DNA from: Bacillus sp. Bos-x628
Lineage (GTDB): Bacteria; Bacillota; Bacilli; Bacillales; Bacillaceae
NCBI RefSeq assembly: GCF_040500475.1
Contig: NZ_CP159358.1
Coordinates: forward strand, 496,001-560,000
DNA length: 64,000 nucleotides
Reading direction: 5' to 3'
This document shows positions 41,957 to 50,814 of this stretch, one piece after another. Numbering within the stretch: the first letter of the stretch is position 1; each line of letters starts with the position of its first letter. Position numbers and translations under genes: made by a program. Below the pieces are notes generated by a model. That model made no database searches, was not told the origin of the DNA, and saw only the letters and a program-made list of their open reading frames with translations.

Positions 41957-44791
41957 ATGTTTCAAAATGATGTGAAACAACCGTTGAGTTGGGAAGAATT
42001 TCATGGTCCGAACCTCGGCTATGTGCTCGAGCTCTATGATCAATATGTCCAAGATCCTAACAGTGTTGATGAAGATTTAAGAGGAATATTTGCTGAGCTT
42101 GGTGCACCACCGAGTGAAACAAAGGAGGAAATTGGGAAAAAAGAAAATAGCATAGTTACTTCTGAACAAATCCAAAAGATAGCATCAGTCGTTAAACTGG
42201 CAGAAGACATCAGAACGTATGGCCATTTAAATGCTTCCGTCAATCCTCTTCGCAAAGAAAAGGAATTACAAGAGCTGTTTCCTTTAAAGGATTATGCCTT
42301 AACAGAAGAAGATGTCAAGAAAATCCCAGCATCTATTATTAGTGCAAACGCACCAAAACACATTTCAAACGGCATAGAAGCCATTAACCATTTAAGAAAT
42401 ACGTATAAGCGCACCATTTCATTTGAATTTGATCACGTCCATGACTTCGAAGAACGGAACTGGCTCTTAAAGTCTGTGGAATCTGGTGAATTATTTACGA
42501 AAAAACCGGCTGACAAGCTAGTATCTGTGTTTAAAAGACTAACAGAAGTTGAGCATTTTGAGCAGTTTCTTCATAAAACATTTGTTGGGCAAAAGCGCTT
42601 TTCTATTGAAGGATTAGATATGCTTGTTCCAGTGCTTGATGAGATTATATCAGAATCTGTGACACAAGGGACTTCAAATATTAACATTGGAATGGCTCAT
42701 CGAGGCCGTTTAAATGTATTAGCACATGTTCTAGGAAAACCATATGAAATCATTTTCTCGGAATTCCAGCATGCACCAAATAAAGAGCTTGTCCCGTCAG
42801 AGGGCTCAATTGGCATTAGTTACGGATGGACAGGAGATGTAAAGTACCATCTCGGGGCTGATCGTCAAATTAAAGATGAAGATACAAAGAGTGCAAGAGT
42901 AACTCTTGCCAATAATCCAAGTCATTTGGAGTTTATTGACCCAATTATTGAAGGCAGTACGCGTGCAGCTCAGGAGTTGCGTACTCAAAAAGGCTATCCA
43001 GTGCAGGATGAAGAAAAAGCATTAGCCATCTTAATTCACGGGGATGCTGCATTCCCTGGAGAAGGAATTGTTGCAGAAACATTAAATTTAAGCCAATTGG
43101 CCGGCTACCAAGTAGGTGGAACGATCCATATCATTGCAAATAATATGATTGGATTCACAACGGAAAGCAATGAATCTCGTTCTACGAAATACGCAAGTGA
43201 TTTAGCAAAGGGCTTTGAAATTCCGATTGTTCACGTCAATGCGGATGATCCAGAAGCATGTTTAGCAGCAGTTCAACTAGCCGTTGAATATCGCAAACGC
43301 TTCAAGAAGGATTTTTTAATTGACCTGATCGGCTACCGCAGGTACGGTCATAACGAAATGGATGAGCCTTCTACGACTCAGCCAATGCTATACGAAGCGG
43401 TCAGAAAGCATAAAACCGTCAAGAATATCTTTGCAGAAAAGCTTGAAACAGAAGGGCTTCTGACAAAAGAGCAAAAAGAAGAAATCGAACAGACCGTTAC
43501 TTCTAAAATAGAAGAAGCATATAAAAAAGTACCTTCAAAGAAAGAGCATGCGATTCAAGAAATTGAATTGCCTGAGCCTGTATCTAATGGCTTCCCGGCA
43601 GTTGATACGTCAGTTGAATTTGATGTCTTAAGAAAGCTGAATGAAGAGTTAATTAGCTGGCCGAAAGATTTCCAAGTATTCGGTAAGCTAAAGCGGATCC
43701 TTGAAAAACGTGCAAAGGTGTTTACAGATGATCGTAAAGTGGAATGGTCACTTGGAGAAGCACTGGCATTTGCATCTATATTAAAAGACGGTACGCCAAT
43801 TCGAATGACCGGGCAGGATTCAGAACGAGGAACATTTGCTCAAAGAAACCTTGTTCTCCACGACAGTCAAACTGGAGATGAATTTATTGCGCTGCATCAG
43901 TTGAGTGATGCAAATGCATCATTTGCAATACACAACAGCCCACTGTCAGAAGGCTCTGTTATAGGGTTTGAATATGGCTATAATGTCTATTCTCCTGAAA
44001 CTTTAGTGATTTGGGAAGCTCAATTTGGAGATTTCGCAAATGCGGCTCAAGTTTATTTTGATCAATTTATTTCAGCTGGCCGGGCTAAATGGGGACAAAA
44101 ATCAGGTCTTGTGATGCTCTTGCCGCATGGATATGAAGGACAAGGACCAGAGCATTCAAGTGGAAGAACAGAGAGATTCCTGCAATCAGCTGCAGAGAAT
44201 AACTGGACGGTTGCGAATCTGACAAGTGCAGCGCAGTACTTCCATATCCTTAGAAGACAGGCAAAGATGCTTCTTCGTGAAGAGATTCGCCCACTTGTCA
44301 TCATGACACCTAAAAGTCTGCTTCGTAACCCGAACACATTGTCTGAAGTACAAGAATTAACGGATGGACAGTTCCGTCCAGTGCTTGAACAGCCTGGTCT
44401 CGTGCACGATCATGAAAAGGTATCACGCCTTGTTCTCTCTAGCGGGAAAGTATCTATCGACATTAGTGATCGCTTCACTCAAATGGAAGAACCAAAAGAC
44501 TGGCTTCATATTGCAAGAGTGGAACAATTATATCCATTCCCTGCAAAAGATATTAAAGCGATTTTAGCGAAATTGACAAATCTAGAAGAGATCGTATGGG
44601 TGCAAGAAGAGCCACAAAATATGGGGGCTTGGGGCTACATTGAACCATATTTACGTGAAATGGCTTCTGACAAAATAAAAGTGCGTTATATCGGCCGCAG
44701 AAGAAGATCAAGTACGGCTGAGGGTGATCCAACTGTTCACAAAAAGGAACAAGAACGAATTGTATCTGATAGCTTGACTCGCAAAAACTAA
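41957..44791 (+). CDS. odhA: 2-oxoglutarate dehydrogenase E1 component
   Basis: 944 residues from ATG 41957; an upstream TTG at 41939 has no proper ribosome site. ThDP-dependent decarboxylation of 2-oxoglutarate in the TCA cycle. Landmarks: [57 protein letters not shown] (ThDP/Mg site), [20 protein letters not shown] and [17 protein letters not shown]. Length equals B. subtilis OdhA. The odhB start is 14 bp downstream. Confidence 0.97.
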   Translation: MFQNDVKQPLSWEEFHGPNLGYVLELYDQYVQDPNSVDEDLRGIFAELGAPPSETKEEIGKKENSIVTSEQIQKIASVVKLAEDIRTYGHLNASVNPLRKEKELQELFPLKDYALTEEDVKKIPASIISANAPKHISNGIEAINHLRNTYKRTISFEFDHVHDFEERNWLLKSVESGELFTKKPADKLVSVFKRLTEVEHFEQFLHKTFVGQKRFSIEGLDMLVPVLDEIISESVTQGTSNINIGMAHRGRLNVLAHVLGKPYEIIFSEFQHAPNKELVPSEGSIGISYGWTGDVKYHLGADRQIKDEDTKSARVTLANNPSHLEFIDPIIEGSTRAAQELRTQKGYPVQDEEKALAILIHGDAAFPGEGIVAETLNLSQLAGYQVGGTIHIIANNMIGFTTESNESRSTKYASDLAKGFEIPIVHVNADDPEACLAAVQLAVEYRKRFKKDFLIDLIGYRRYGHNEMDEPSTTQPMLYEAVRKHKTVKNIFAEKLETEGLLTKEQKEEIEQTVTSKIEEAYKKVPSKKEHAIQEIELPEPVSNGFPAVDTSVEFDVLRKLNEELISWPKDFQVFGKLKRILEKRAKVFTDDRKVEWSLGEALAFASILKDGTPIRMTGQDSERGTFAQRNLVLHDSQTGDEFIALHQLSDANASFAIHNSPLSEGSVIGFEYGYNVYSPETLVIWEAQFGDFANAAQVYFDQFISAGRAKWGQKSGLVMLLPHGYEGQGPEHSSGRTERFLQSAAENNWTVANLTSAAQYFHILRRQAKMLLREEIRPLVIMTPKSLLRNPNTLSEVQELTDGQFRPVLEQPGLVHDHEKVSRLVLSSGKVSIDISDRFTQMEEPKDWLHIARVEQLYPFPAKDIKAILAKLTNLEEIVWVQEEPQNMGAWGYIEPYLREMASDKIKVRYIGRRRRSSTAEGDPTVHKKEQERIVSDSLTRKN

Positions 44792-44805
44792 GGGGGAAAT
44801 GAAAA

Positions 44806-46050
44806 ATGGCGGAAATTAAAGTACCTGAATTAGCGGAATCAATCTCGGAAGGAACGATCGCTCAATGGCTGAAGCAGCCGGGCGATTATGTTGAGCAGGG
44901 AGAGTACTTGCTTGAACTTGAAACAGATAAAGTCAATGTCGAACTGACAGCTGAAGAATCTGGTGTATTAAAAGAAGTGCTAAAAGATTCTGGTGACACT
45001 GTGCAAGTGGGAGAAGTCATCGGAACAATTGCAGCAGGTGAAGCTGGCGGAAGCGAGTCCGCAGTTAAAGCGCCTGAACAAGCTTCTGCACCTGCTCCGA
45101 AAGAAGAGCCGGAAGCTGAACAAAAAAAAGCGACGCCAAAAGAAGAACTGAAAGCTGGTAATGGCAGAACGATCGCTTCTCCTGCAGCTAGAAAACTAGC
45201 AAGGGAAAAAGGGCTTGACTTATCCGAAATTCCAACCGTAGATCCGCTGGGCAGGGTACGAAAGCAGGATGTGGCTTCTTACCAAAAGAATGAGACTCCT
45301 GCTAGTGCACCAAAAGCAAGTGCTGTGCTGCAAAATGATCAAGCTGGTAAACCGGTTGAGCGTGAAAAAATGTCACGCCGCAGACAAACGATTGCAAAAC
45401 GTTTAGTTGAAGTTCAACAAACTGCTGCTATGCTTACCACATTTAATGAAGTAGATATGACAGCTATTATGGATTTAAGAAAGCGCCGTAAAGATGCATT
45501 TCTTGAACAAAATGATGTGAAACTTGGCTTCATGTCATTCTTCACAAAAGCGGTTGTAGCAGCACTGAAGAAATATCCGCTCCTTAATGCAGAAATTCAA
45601 GGTGATGAGCTTGTCATTAAGAAATTCTATGACATTGGCATCGCTGTTGCAGCAAATGAAGGGCTTGTTGTACCGGTTGTCCGTGATGCAGACAGATTAT
45701 CATTTGCAGAGATTGAAAAAGAAATTGGGCATCTTGCGAAAAAAGCAAGAGATAACAAGTTGTCTTTAAATGAATTACAAGGTGGGTCATTCACGATCAC
45801 AAACGGCGGAACATTTGGTTCTCTGCTTTCTACACCAATTTTGAACAGCCCGCAAGTTGGCATTCTAGGTATGCATAAAATTCAACTTCGTCCTGTTGCG
45901 ATTGATGAAGAACGTTTTGAAAACCGTCCAATGATGTATTTAGCACTTTCTTATGACCACCGTATTGTTGATGGGAAAGAAGCAGTTGGATTCCTAGTCA
46001 CCATTAAAAACCTGCTTGAAGATCCTGAGCAACTATTGCTAGAAGGGTAA
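44806..46050 (+). CDS. odhB: Dihydrolipoamide succinyltransferase E2
   Basis: 414 residues. Lipoyl domain with the lipoylated Lys in [12 protein letters not shown], Ala/Pro/Glu-rich linker, peripheral subunit-binding domain ([20 protein letters not shown]) and the catalytic core ending in [15 protein letters not shown] (HxxxDG). Transfers succinyl to CoA within the OdhA-OdhB-Lpd complex. The E3 is shared and encoded elsewhere. AAGGGGGAA site. Confidence 0.97.
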   Translation: MAEIKVPELAESISEGTIAQWLKQPGDYVEQGEYLLELETDKVNVELTAEESGVLKEVLKDSGDTVQVGEVIGTIAAGEAGGSESAVKAPEQASAPAPKEEPEAEQKKATPKEELKAGNGRTIASPAARKLAREKGLDLSEIPTVDPLGRVRKQDVASYQKNETPASAPKASAVLQNDQAGKPVEREKMSRRRQTIAKRLVEVQQTAAMLTTFNEVDMTAIMDLRKRRKDAFLEQNDVKLGFMSFFTKAVVAALKKYPLLNAEIQGDELVIKKFYDIGIAVAANEGLVVPVVRDADRLSFAEIEKEIGHLAKKARDNKLSLNELQGGSFTITNGGTFGSLLSTPILNSPQVGILGMHKIQLRPVAIDEERFENRPMMYLALSYDHRIVDGKEAVGFLVTIKNLLEDPEQLLLEG

Positions 46051-46063
46051 TCATCAAAATGAA

Positions 46064-46098
46064 AAGCTAGCTCCCATTATGGGGCTAGCTATTTTTCT
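46064..46098 (+). terminator. Terminator after odhB
   Basis: AAGCTAGCTCCC, ATTAT and GGGGCTAGCT followed by ATTTTTC. Confidence 0.85.
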
Positions 46099-46308
46099 TC
46101 TTGTTTTTTCCTGTACGTTTAGACCAGTATGTAGAAAGCCAGGACCCAGATCGATGATGCCATACTCTAAAAATAGCACTAGGTACAGCAGCAAGAGGTG
46201 AGAATTGTACTGGCGTAAGATCTGCAGCAATCCAAGATAGGAAAATACAATGACCCAAATCGCAAAGGCTCTCTCTGCAAAGTGACTAATCTTGAAAAGA
46301 ATGTTCAT
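46085..46308 (-). pseudogene. yocS: Decayed bile-acid:sodium-type symporter (yocS-like remnant)
   Basis: From ATG 46308 about 30 codons read as a transporter N-terminus (MNILFKISHFAERAFAIWVI then FSYLGLLQ). In a different frame the remainder reads PLAAVPSAIFRVWHH, then SGSWLSTYWSKRTGKNK and a stop, which is the typical C-terminus of YocS-type BASS proteins. About 230 central codons are therefore deleted, out of frame. In B. subtilis yocS lies next to odhAB, which supports the assignment. Confidence 0.65.
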
Positions 46309-46570
46309 TCATTGATTCAACTTGCTTTTCTCTTATATCTTACTAATTTTAAATGAATGTTCTGAAAAAAATCTGCATTTTATAGTTGATTGTATTAATA
46401 TTATGTAAACTAATTGGTGGTCTCCTTAGTCATCTGCCTAAACGGAGTGCTCTCTTAAGGCAGCCCATTTGACGTGTTTCGCTTACTCAAGTCGTGCATC
46501 AGGTTCATGCCTCCACCACTGATATCCGTATGTTGCTTTTTCATTAGCCTGCCTGTCACATGCAATTACA
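46309..46570 (-). other. Intergenic stretch with short protein-like frames or structured leader
   Basis: No intact gene. On the minus strand a frame ending near 46484 reads CDRQANEKATYGYQWWRHEP then DARLE and a stop. Just after it, MNLMHDLSKRNTSNGLP, a stop, and ESTPFRQMTKETTN follow. Complementary blocks CTGCCTAA/TTAAGGCAG and TGGTGG/CCACCA could also fold this DNA into an RNA. It may be a decayed gene or the old leader of yocS. Undecided. Confidence 0.3.
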
Positions 46571-46571
46571 A

Positions 46572-46602
46572 AAAAGCCGATGACAATGTCATCGGCTTTG
46601 TG
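46572..46602 (-). terminator. Terminator after dhaS
   Basis: On the minus strand GCCGATGACA/TGTCATCGGC followed by TTTTTT. Confidence 0.9.
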
Positions 46603-46610
46603 AGTGCCTA

Positions 46611-48095
46611 CTAATTTTGGAGATTGATCCAGACGCTCTTGACTTCTGTGTAGTTATTGAGTGCGTATGAGCCCATTTCTCTGCCAAGACCTGATTGTTT
46701 ATAACCTCCAAATGGGGAGGCAGCATCAAAGACGTTATAGCAGTTGACCCAAACAGTTCCTGCCTCAAGTCGTGATGCAATATCATGCGCATGTTTCAAG
46801 TTTTCGGTCCAAAGTCCTGCCGCCAGTCCATATTCAGATTGGTTGGCCCGTTCGATCACTTCATCAATGGAATCGTAAGGGATGGCAGATAGGACAGGTC
46901 CGAAGATTTCTTCTTTCGCAATGGTCATGCCATCTTCTACATCTTTAAAGACGGTTGGAGAGACAAAATAGCCGGCTTCATAAGGACATTCGCCTCCAAC
47001 AACAGCTGTTGCGCCCTCGGATTTTCCTTTTTGGATATAGCCTAGGACACGTTCATGCTGCTCTTTACTAACGAGAGGCCCAATTTGTGTATCTTGATGA
47101 AGACCAGCACCTTGCTTCAGTGATCTGGCATATTCAGCCATTTGGTCAACCACTTCATCGTATTGGCTGCGATGAATAAAGACTCTTGAACCTGCAGAGC
47201 ATACTTGTCCTTGGTTAAACATGACACCGTTTAAAGCACCCGGAATGGCTTTCTTTAAATCGGCATCTGGTAATATGATATTTGGCGATTTTCCACCAAG
47301 CTCCAGTGTGACACGTTTGATGGATTTAGCCGCTTTCTCCATAATTATTTTCCCAACACTTGTTGAGCCGGTAAAGGCAAGTTTGTTGACATCAGGATGA
47401 TCAGTGAGTGCTTCTCCAGCTGTTTCACCGAAGCCGGGTACAATGTTAATAACGCCATCTGGGAAACCAGCTTGATCAACAAGTTCAGCTAGATAAAGGG
47501 CAGAGAGTGGTGTTTGCTCGGCTGGTTTTAAAACGATGGTACAGCCTGTTGCTAATGCTGCCCCCATTTTCCACATGGCCATCAAGAGCGGGAAATTCCA
47601 AGGAATGATTTGCCCGACTACTCCGACTGGTTCATGGCGAGTATAATTAAAATACCCTTGATGAACAGGAATGGTTTGTCCAGTCATTTTTGTTGTCCAG
47701 CCTGCGTAATACCTCATGTGCTCAATGGCAAGGGGAACATCCGCATTCGTTGTCTCAACGATTGGTTTTCCATTATCAAGTGTTTCGAGCTGAGCAAGCT
47801 CAAGCTGATGTTCTTCCATTAAATCTGCGAGCTTAAACATTAAGCGAGCGCGTTCAGCAGCAGACATTGAGCGCCAAGGACCATGAAATGCGTTTTTTGC
47901 TGCTTTGACTGCGTCATCAATGTCCTTTGCCCCTGCTTCATATACATCAATAAGGGTTTCTCCTGTTGCTGGGTTAGGTGTAGAAAATGTTTTTTCGTCA
48001 TGACTTGAGACAAATTGACCGTTAATGTAGAGTTTTTTTGTGCCTTGGAGAAAAGATTCGAGTTTTGAACTAACCTGAAGTGTTGTAGAGCTCAT
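46611..48095 (-). CDS. dhaS: Aldehyde dehydrogenase DhaS
   Basis: 494 residues from ATG 48095 with AAGGAGG upstream; the frame continues to 48203 without a start signal. NAD(P)-dependent oxidation of aldehydes to acids. VTLELGGKSPNIILPDADL carries the general-base Glu, NQGQVCSAGSRVFIH the catalytic Cys, and IPWNFPLLMAMWKMGAALA the cofactor region. Very close to B. subtilis DhaS. The physiological aldehyde is not evident. Confidence 0.95.
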   Translation of the reverse strand: MSSTTLQVSSKLESFLQGTKKLYINGQFVSSHDEKTFSTPNPATGETLIDVYEAGAKDIDDAVKAAKNAFHGPWRSMSAAERARLMFKLADLMEEHQLELAQLETLDNGKPIVETTNADVPLAIEHMRYYAGWTTKMTGQTIPVHQGYFNYTRHEPVGVVGQIIPWNFPLLMAMWKMGAALATGCTIVLKPAEQTPLSALYLAELVDQAGFPDGVINIVPGFGETAGEALTDHPDVNKLAFTGSTSVGKIIMEKAAKSIKRVTLELGGKSPNIILPDADLKKAIPGALNGVMFNQGQVCSAGSRVFIHRSQYDEVVDQMAEYARSLKQGAGLHQDTQIGPLVSKEQHERVLGYIQKGKSEGATAVVGGECPYEAGYFVSPTVFKDVEDGMTIAKEEIFGPVLSAIPYDSIDEVIERANQSEYGLAAGLWTENLKHAHDIASRLEAGTVWVNCYNVFDAASPFGGYKQSGLGREMGSYALNNYTEVKSVWINLQN

Positions 48096-48307
48096 AAATA
48101 AACAAACCTCCTTAAAGATATGGATTGTTCTGCGAGTTCTAGGTGGAAAAAAGCGGATAATGAACCAAAGATGATCTACGCACATAGCTGTAAACGTATA
48201 CATTCATCATATTACACGTCATCTATGAATGCAATCCATAACACTCATTGCATTTCACGAAAAATTGGCTACAATAAATGTAGAAATGAAAAAAGGAGTT
48301 TTTGATC

Positions 48308-48520
48308 ATGATCCATCAAAATTGGCAAACAGCTAAAACGTTAAAACAAGTAAAATGTGTACATACGAATGCAAAAAAATATATGGTCAATCGTGCTTTA
48401 ACTGAAGGAAACACATACGAAGTGAAAAATGAAACAGAAGAATTCCTCTTTGTGGTTGATAATACGGGGAAAGTAGGCGGATACCACAAAGATTATTTTG
48501 AAGATATTTCTTCTGAATGA
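48308..48520 (+). CDS. Small conserved protein (DUF6501-like)
   Basis: 70 residues from ATG 48308 with AAGGAG 9 nt upstream; an in-frame TTG at 48302 is too close. A beta-rich SH3-like small domain: KQVKCVHTNAKKYMVNRALT, TYEVKNETEEFLFVVDNTGK, VGGYHKDYFED. Similar small proteins are widespread in Bacillus; the DUF number is recalled with limited certainty. Function unknown. Confidence 0.7.
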   Translation: MIHQNWQTAKTLKQVKCVHTNAKKYMVNRALTEGNTYEVKNETEEFLFVVDNTGKVGGYHKDYFEDISSE

Positions 48521-48569
48521 TTTACATGATCATCACTCATACTAAGGAAAATAGTAAAGGGTGATAATC

Positions 48570-48710
48570 ATGTTGAAAAAGCAACCAGATGACAAGCAAG
48601 AAACTCAAAATGTTTGGCATGACAACGAAGATGCTGATATGGCGATAACACTTGAGCAGATTTCCGATGTGTATGCCGAGGGAACCATTGATACATCAAA
48701 AGATGAATAG
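48570..48710 (+). CDS. Small acidic protein (YozQ/DUF4025-like)
   Basis: 46 residues with AAAGGGTG 6-7 nt before ATG and a strong terminator 3'. Highly polar, no membrane span. The C-terminal ITLEQISDVYAEGTID resembles the conserved tail of DUF4025 proteins (HEQVSDTYMEGTID-like). Function unknown. Confidence 0.65.
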   Translation: MLKKQPDDKQETQNVWHDNEDADMAITLEQISDVYAEGTIDTSKDE

Positions 48711-48713
48711 CAT

Positions 48714-48750
48714 AAAAAAACAGTGGTTCGAGAAATCACTGTTTTTTTAT
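48714..48750 (+). terminator. Terminator after the DUF4025-like gene
   Basis: AAACAGTG, loop, CACTGTTTTTTT. Confidence 0.88.
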
Positions 48751-48997
48751 GGAGTGAAAACATCATGATTTTCATATATTTTCTCCAAATGAACCGAAAC
48801 TTTTTTCCTTTTTAATAGTCTAAATTAGTAGAGGAAAGAGCATTGTATTAAAAAGAAAAAATTAAATGAAATTTAATCTATTCGTAATGGAATAACCACG
48901 ATTTTTAGCGTATTCTATAAGTGAGAATAAAACGTACCCACAAAGCCGTGTGGCCGTTTTGTCATAAAGGAATTTGATGCAGGAAGAGGGGGTTTAC

Positions 48998-49339
48998 GTG
49001 GGTATTTTTTCTGTCAGTAAACAAAATGATCATAAAAAATTTGAATCCTTACTGATTGAAGGGGAGCGAATTGAGGCTGTTTACAGACTGCGTCACGACC
49101 AAATTTGTTTTACAAATAAACGGCTGATCTTTGGTGATAACCGCGTATTTTCTAAAAAGAAAGTCAGGGTTTCCTTGCCGTATCGGTCAATTGAAAGCTT
49201 TGCCATTCAAGAAGCTGGTGTATTTGATCAGGACACAGGTATGCTGCTGGTCACAAAGTCAAAAGTATTTGAACTCGACTTTTCAAAAGATACGGATTTG
49301 AGTGATGTGCAAGCCATCTTAACAAAACATATTTGCTAA
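48998..49339 (+). CDS. Bacterial PH-domain protein
   Basis: 113 residues from GTG 48998 with GAGGGGG upstream; a longer frame starts at 48974. The whole protein is one bacterial pleckstrin-homology domain. LIEGERIEAVYRLRHDQICF, TNKRLIFGDNRVF, SLPYRSIESFAIQEAG and a C-terminal helix (DLSDVQAILTKHI) are the family signature. No signal peptide, so cytoplasmic. Role unknown; it has its own terminator. Confidence 0.82.
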   Translation: MGIFSVSKQNDHKKFESLLIEGERIEAVYRLRHDQICFTNKRLIFGDNRVFSKKKVRVSLPYRSIESFAIQEAGVFDQDTGMLLVTKSKVFELDFSKDTDLSDVQAILTKHIC

Positions 49340-49401
49340 TTTACATAGATCACATGCACTTTTCTCATTTTTAGTTCTTGTTTTAGATAATCGCAAGTTC
49401 A

Positions 49402-49438
49402 TGAGCCTTTTCCAACTATTATGGGAAAGGTTTTTTTC
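49402..49438 (+). terminator. Terminator after the PH-domain gene
   Basis: CCTTTTCC, loop, GGGAAAGG then TTTTTT. Confidence 0.85.
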
Positions 49439-49505
49439 TGTCGTTGTGTTTGAATGATGTCTAAAAAGGAAAAAGATGAAACAGATACAGAAAGGAGAAT
49501 GAACA

Positions 49506-50153
49506 ATGAAAGTATTAGTTGCTGGAGCAAATGGACATACGGGAAGACTTGTTATCCGTTATTTAAAAGAAAAAGGACATGAACCGCTTGCTCTCATTCG
49601 AGATAATAAACAAGCTGATGCTATGAAGGAACTTGGTGCATTGCCAGTCATCGGTGATCTTGAAAGGGATGTCACATCTGCTGTGAAACAGGCAGATGCC
49701 ATCATCTTTGCAGCTGGTTCAGGCTCAAAAACAGGTGCTGATAAAACCATTGCGGTGGATCAAGAAGGCGCAAAACGTCTCATTGATACAGCCAAAAAAG
49801 AAAACATTCAGCATTTTGTTATGCTTAGCTCATATAATGCTGATGATCCTAATCAAGGAAAAGGTCAAGGAAGTATGGAGATTTATTATGAGGCAAAGAG
49901 AAAAGCGGATGAACATTTAAAACAATCTGGTCTTTCTTATACCATTGTTCGGCCAGGTGCGTTGTTACATGAAGAAAAGGCAGGGAAAATTGAAGCTGCT
50001 GCGCATATTCCAAGTGATCGCAACATTGAGATTTCAAGAGAAGACGTAGCCGTTGTTCTTGTGGAAAGCTTAACCGAATCCAATGTGAAAAATAAATCTT
50101 TTGACCTCATTAAAGGAGAGAAACCGATAGAAGAAGCACTTCGCACGCTTTAA
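49506..50153 (+). CDS. Atypical SDR, NAD(P)-binding (YhfK-like)
   Basis: 215 residues. N-terminal VLVAGANGHTGRLVIRYLKE (GxxGxxG), then IIFAAGSGSKTGADKTIAVD, HFVMLSSYNADDPNQG and YTIVRPGALLHEEKAG. Matches the NmrA/HSCARG-like SDR a5 family and is clearly homologous to B. subtilis YhfK, though perhaps a paralogue. No YxxxK; YYEAKRKAD is near that place. Substrate unknown. AGAAAGGAG site. Confidence 0.87.
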   Translation: MKVLVAGANGHTGRLVIRYLKEKGHEPLALIRDNKQADAMKELGALPVIGDLERDVTSAVKQADAIIFAAGSGSKTGADKTIAVDQEGAKRLIDTAKKENIQHFVMLSSYNADDPNQGKGQGSMEIYYEAKRKADEHLKQSGLSYTIVRPGALLHEEKAGKIEAAAHIPSDRNIEISREDVAVVLVESLTESNVKNKSFDLIKGEKPIEEALRTL

Positions 50154-50242
50154 ATAAAGAAGTTACTGCCTAAGAGGTGGGGTCGTTTTTGATGTTTTCA
50201 TTTCCTTTGTAGCGGGAAGATAATGAGAAAGGAGTGATGAGC

Positions 50243-50350
50243 GTGAGCTTAACGAAAGCAAAGGACTCATCCAATTAGTGAAACAATGGACAGATGCATT
50301 CAGACACATCTGAAAGGTTAGAGAAAGAGCAGGATGTTGAAAGAAATGAG
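50243..50350 (+). pseudogene. Possible small gene interrupted by two stop codons
   Basis: AAAGGAG 8 nt before GTG 50243 opens VSLTKAKDSSN, then TAG TGA, and the same frame continues NNGQMHSDTSERLEKEQDVE to another TGA. Both halves have the polar composition of small Bacillus proteins. It could be a decayed gene or only an 11-residue frame. Confidence 0.3.
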
Positions 50351-50458
50351 GAAAAATAATATGATGGATGAATAGTAATTTTTTTAGAATAGTTTTTTCT
50401 TCTGTCTGTCCAAATGGTCTTCTAATAGAATCAGTTATTTTAACAGAGAAAACATATC

Positions 50459-50490
50459 TTGAATTTTAATAAACTTTCGTGTAGTATAGT
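50459..50490 (+). promoter_or_regulatory. SigA promoter of the 6S-like RNA
   Basis: TTGAAT (50459-50464), 17 bp, TAGTAT (50482-50487), with TATAGT as an overlapping alternative. The predicted start is close to 50494. Confidence 0.65.
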
Positions 50491-50493
50491 TTA

Positions 50494-50683
50494 AAGGCTG
50501 CGATGTGCGTAATGTTAATAAAGTTTTAACCTTTAAGCTGTAATAGGGAGTTTTATATTGAAGCCGGAATGTCATGCCTCCTACTTTGTGAGAGGAAGAC
50601 AGGAACGTTTCTGCAAACACCCACTTTGAGGAGTGGTGGTTTAAAACTTTCTTAGTTAGATTACGGCATCCGCAGCTTTTTCT
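50494..50683 (+). ncRNA. bsrB: 6S-like regulatory RNA (probable 6S-2, BsrB)
   Basis: About 190 nt. The ends form a long closing stem: GGCTGCG.ATG.GCGTAAT at the 5' side pairs with ATTACG.CAT.CGCAGC at the 3' side. Inside is a large unpaired central zone. An apical helix is built from TGTC.CCTC and GAGG.GACA, and a small CCACT/AGTGG hairpin is also present. This is the 6S RNA layout that mimics an open promoter and sequesters SigA-RNA polymerase. It stands directly upstream of recQ; B. subtilis bsrB lies next to recQ (yocI). Confidence 0.7.
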
Positions 50684-50694
50684 AGGATGAATTA

Positions 50695-50735
50695 AGCCAT
50701 TTTCCATTTGGAAAATGGCTTTTATTTTTGTGAAA
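50695..50735 (+). terminator. Terminator downstream of the 6S-like RNA
   Basis: AGCCATTTTCC, ATTT and GGAAAATGGCT then a T-rich tail. Confidence 0.85.
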
Positions 50736-50814
50736 ATATGAAAATCAGTAGACAACATATAAATGAATCAATGTATGTTAAAATATACAAAACAAATGAC
50801 GGAGAGGGAATTGG

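Noticed and set aside
46380..46560. Known riboswitch (TPP, SAM, lysine, M-box) in the dhaS-yocS interval
   Set aside because: The GAACCTGA-like piece recalled TPP, but the other conserved TPP blocks and the core motifs of the other classes are absent.
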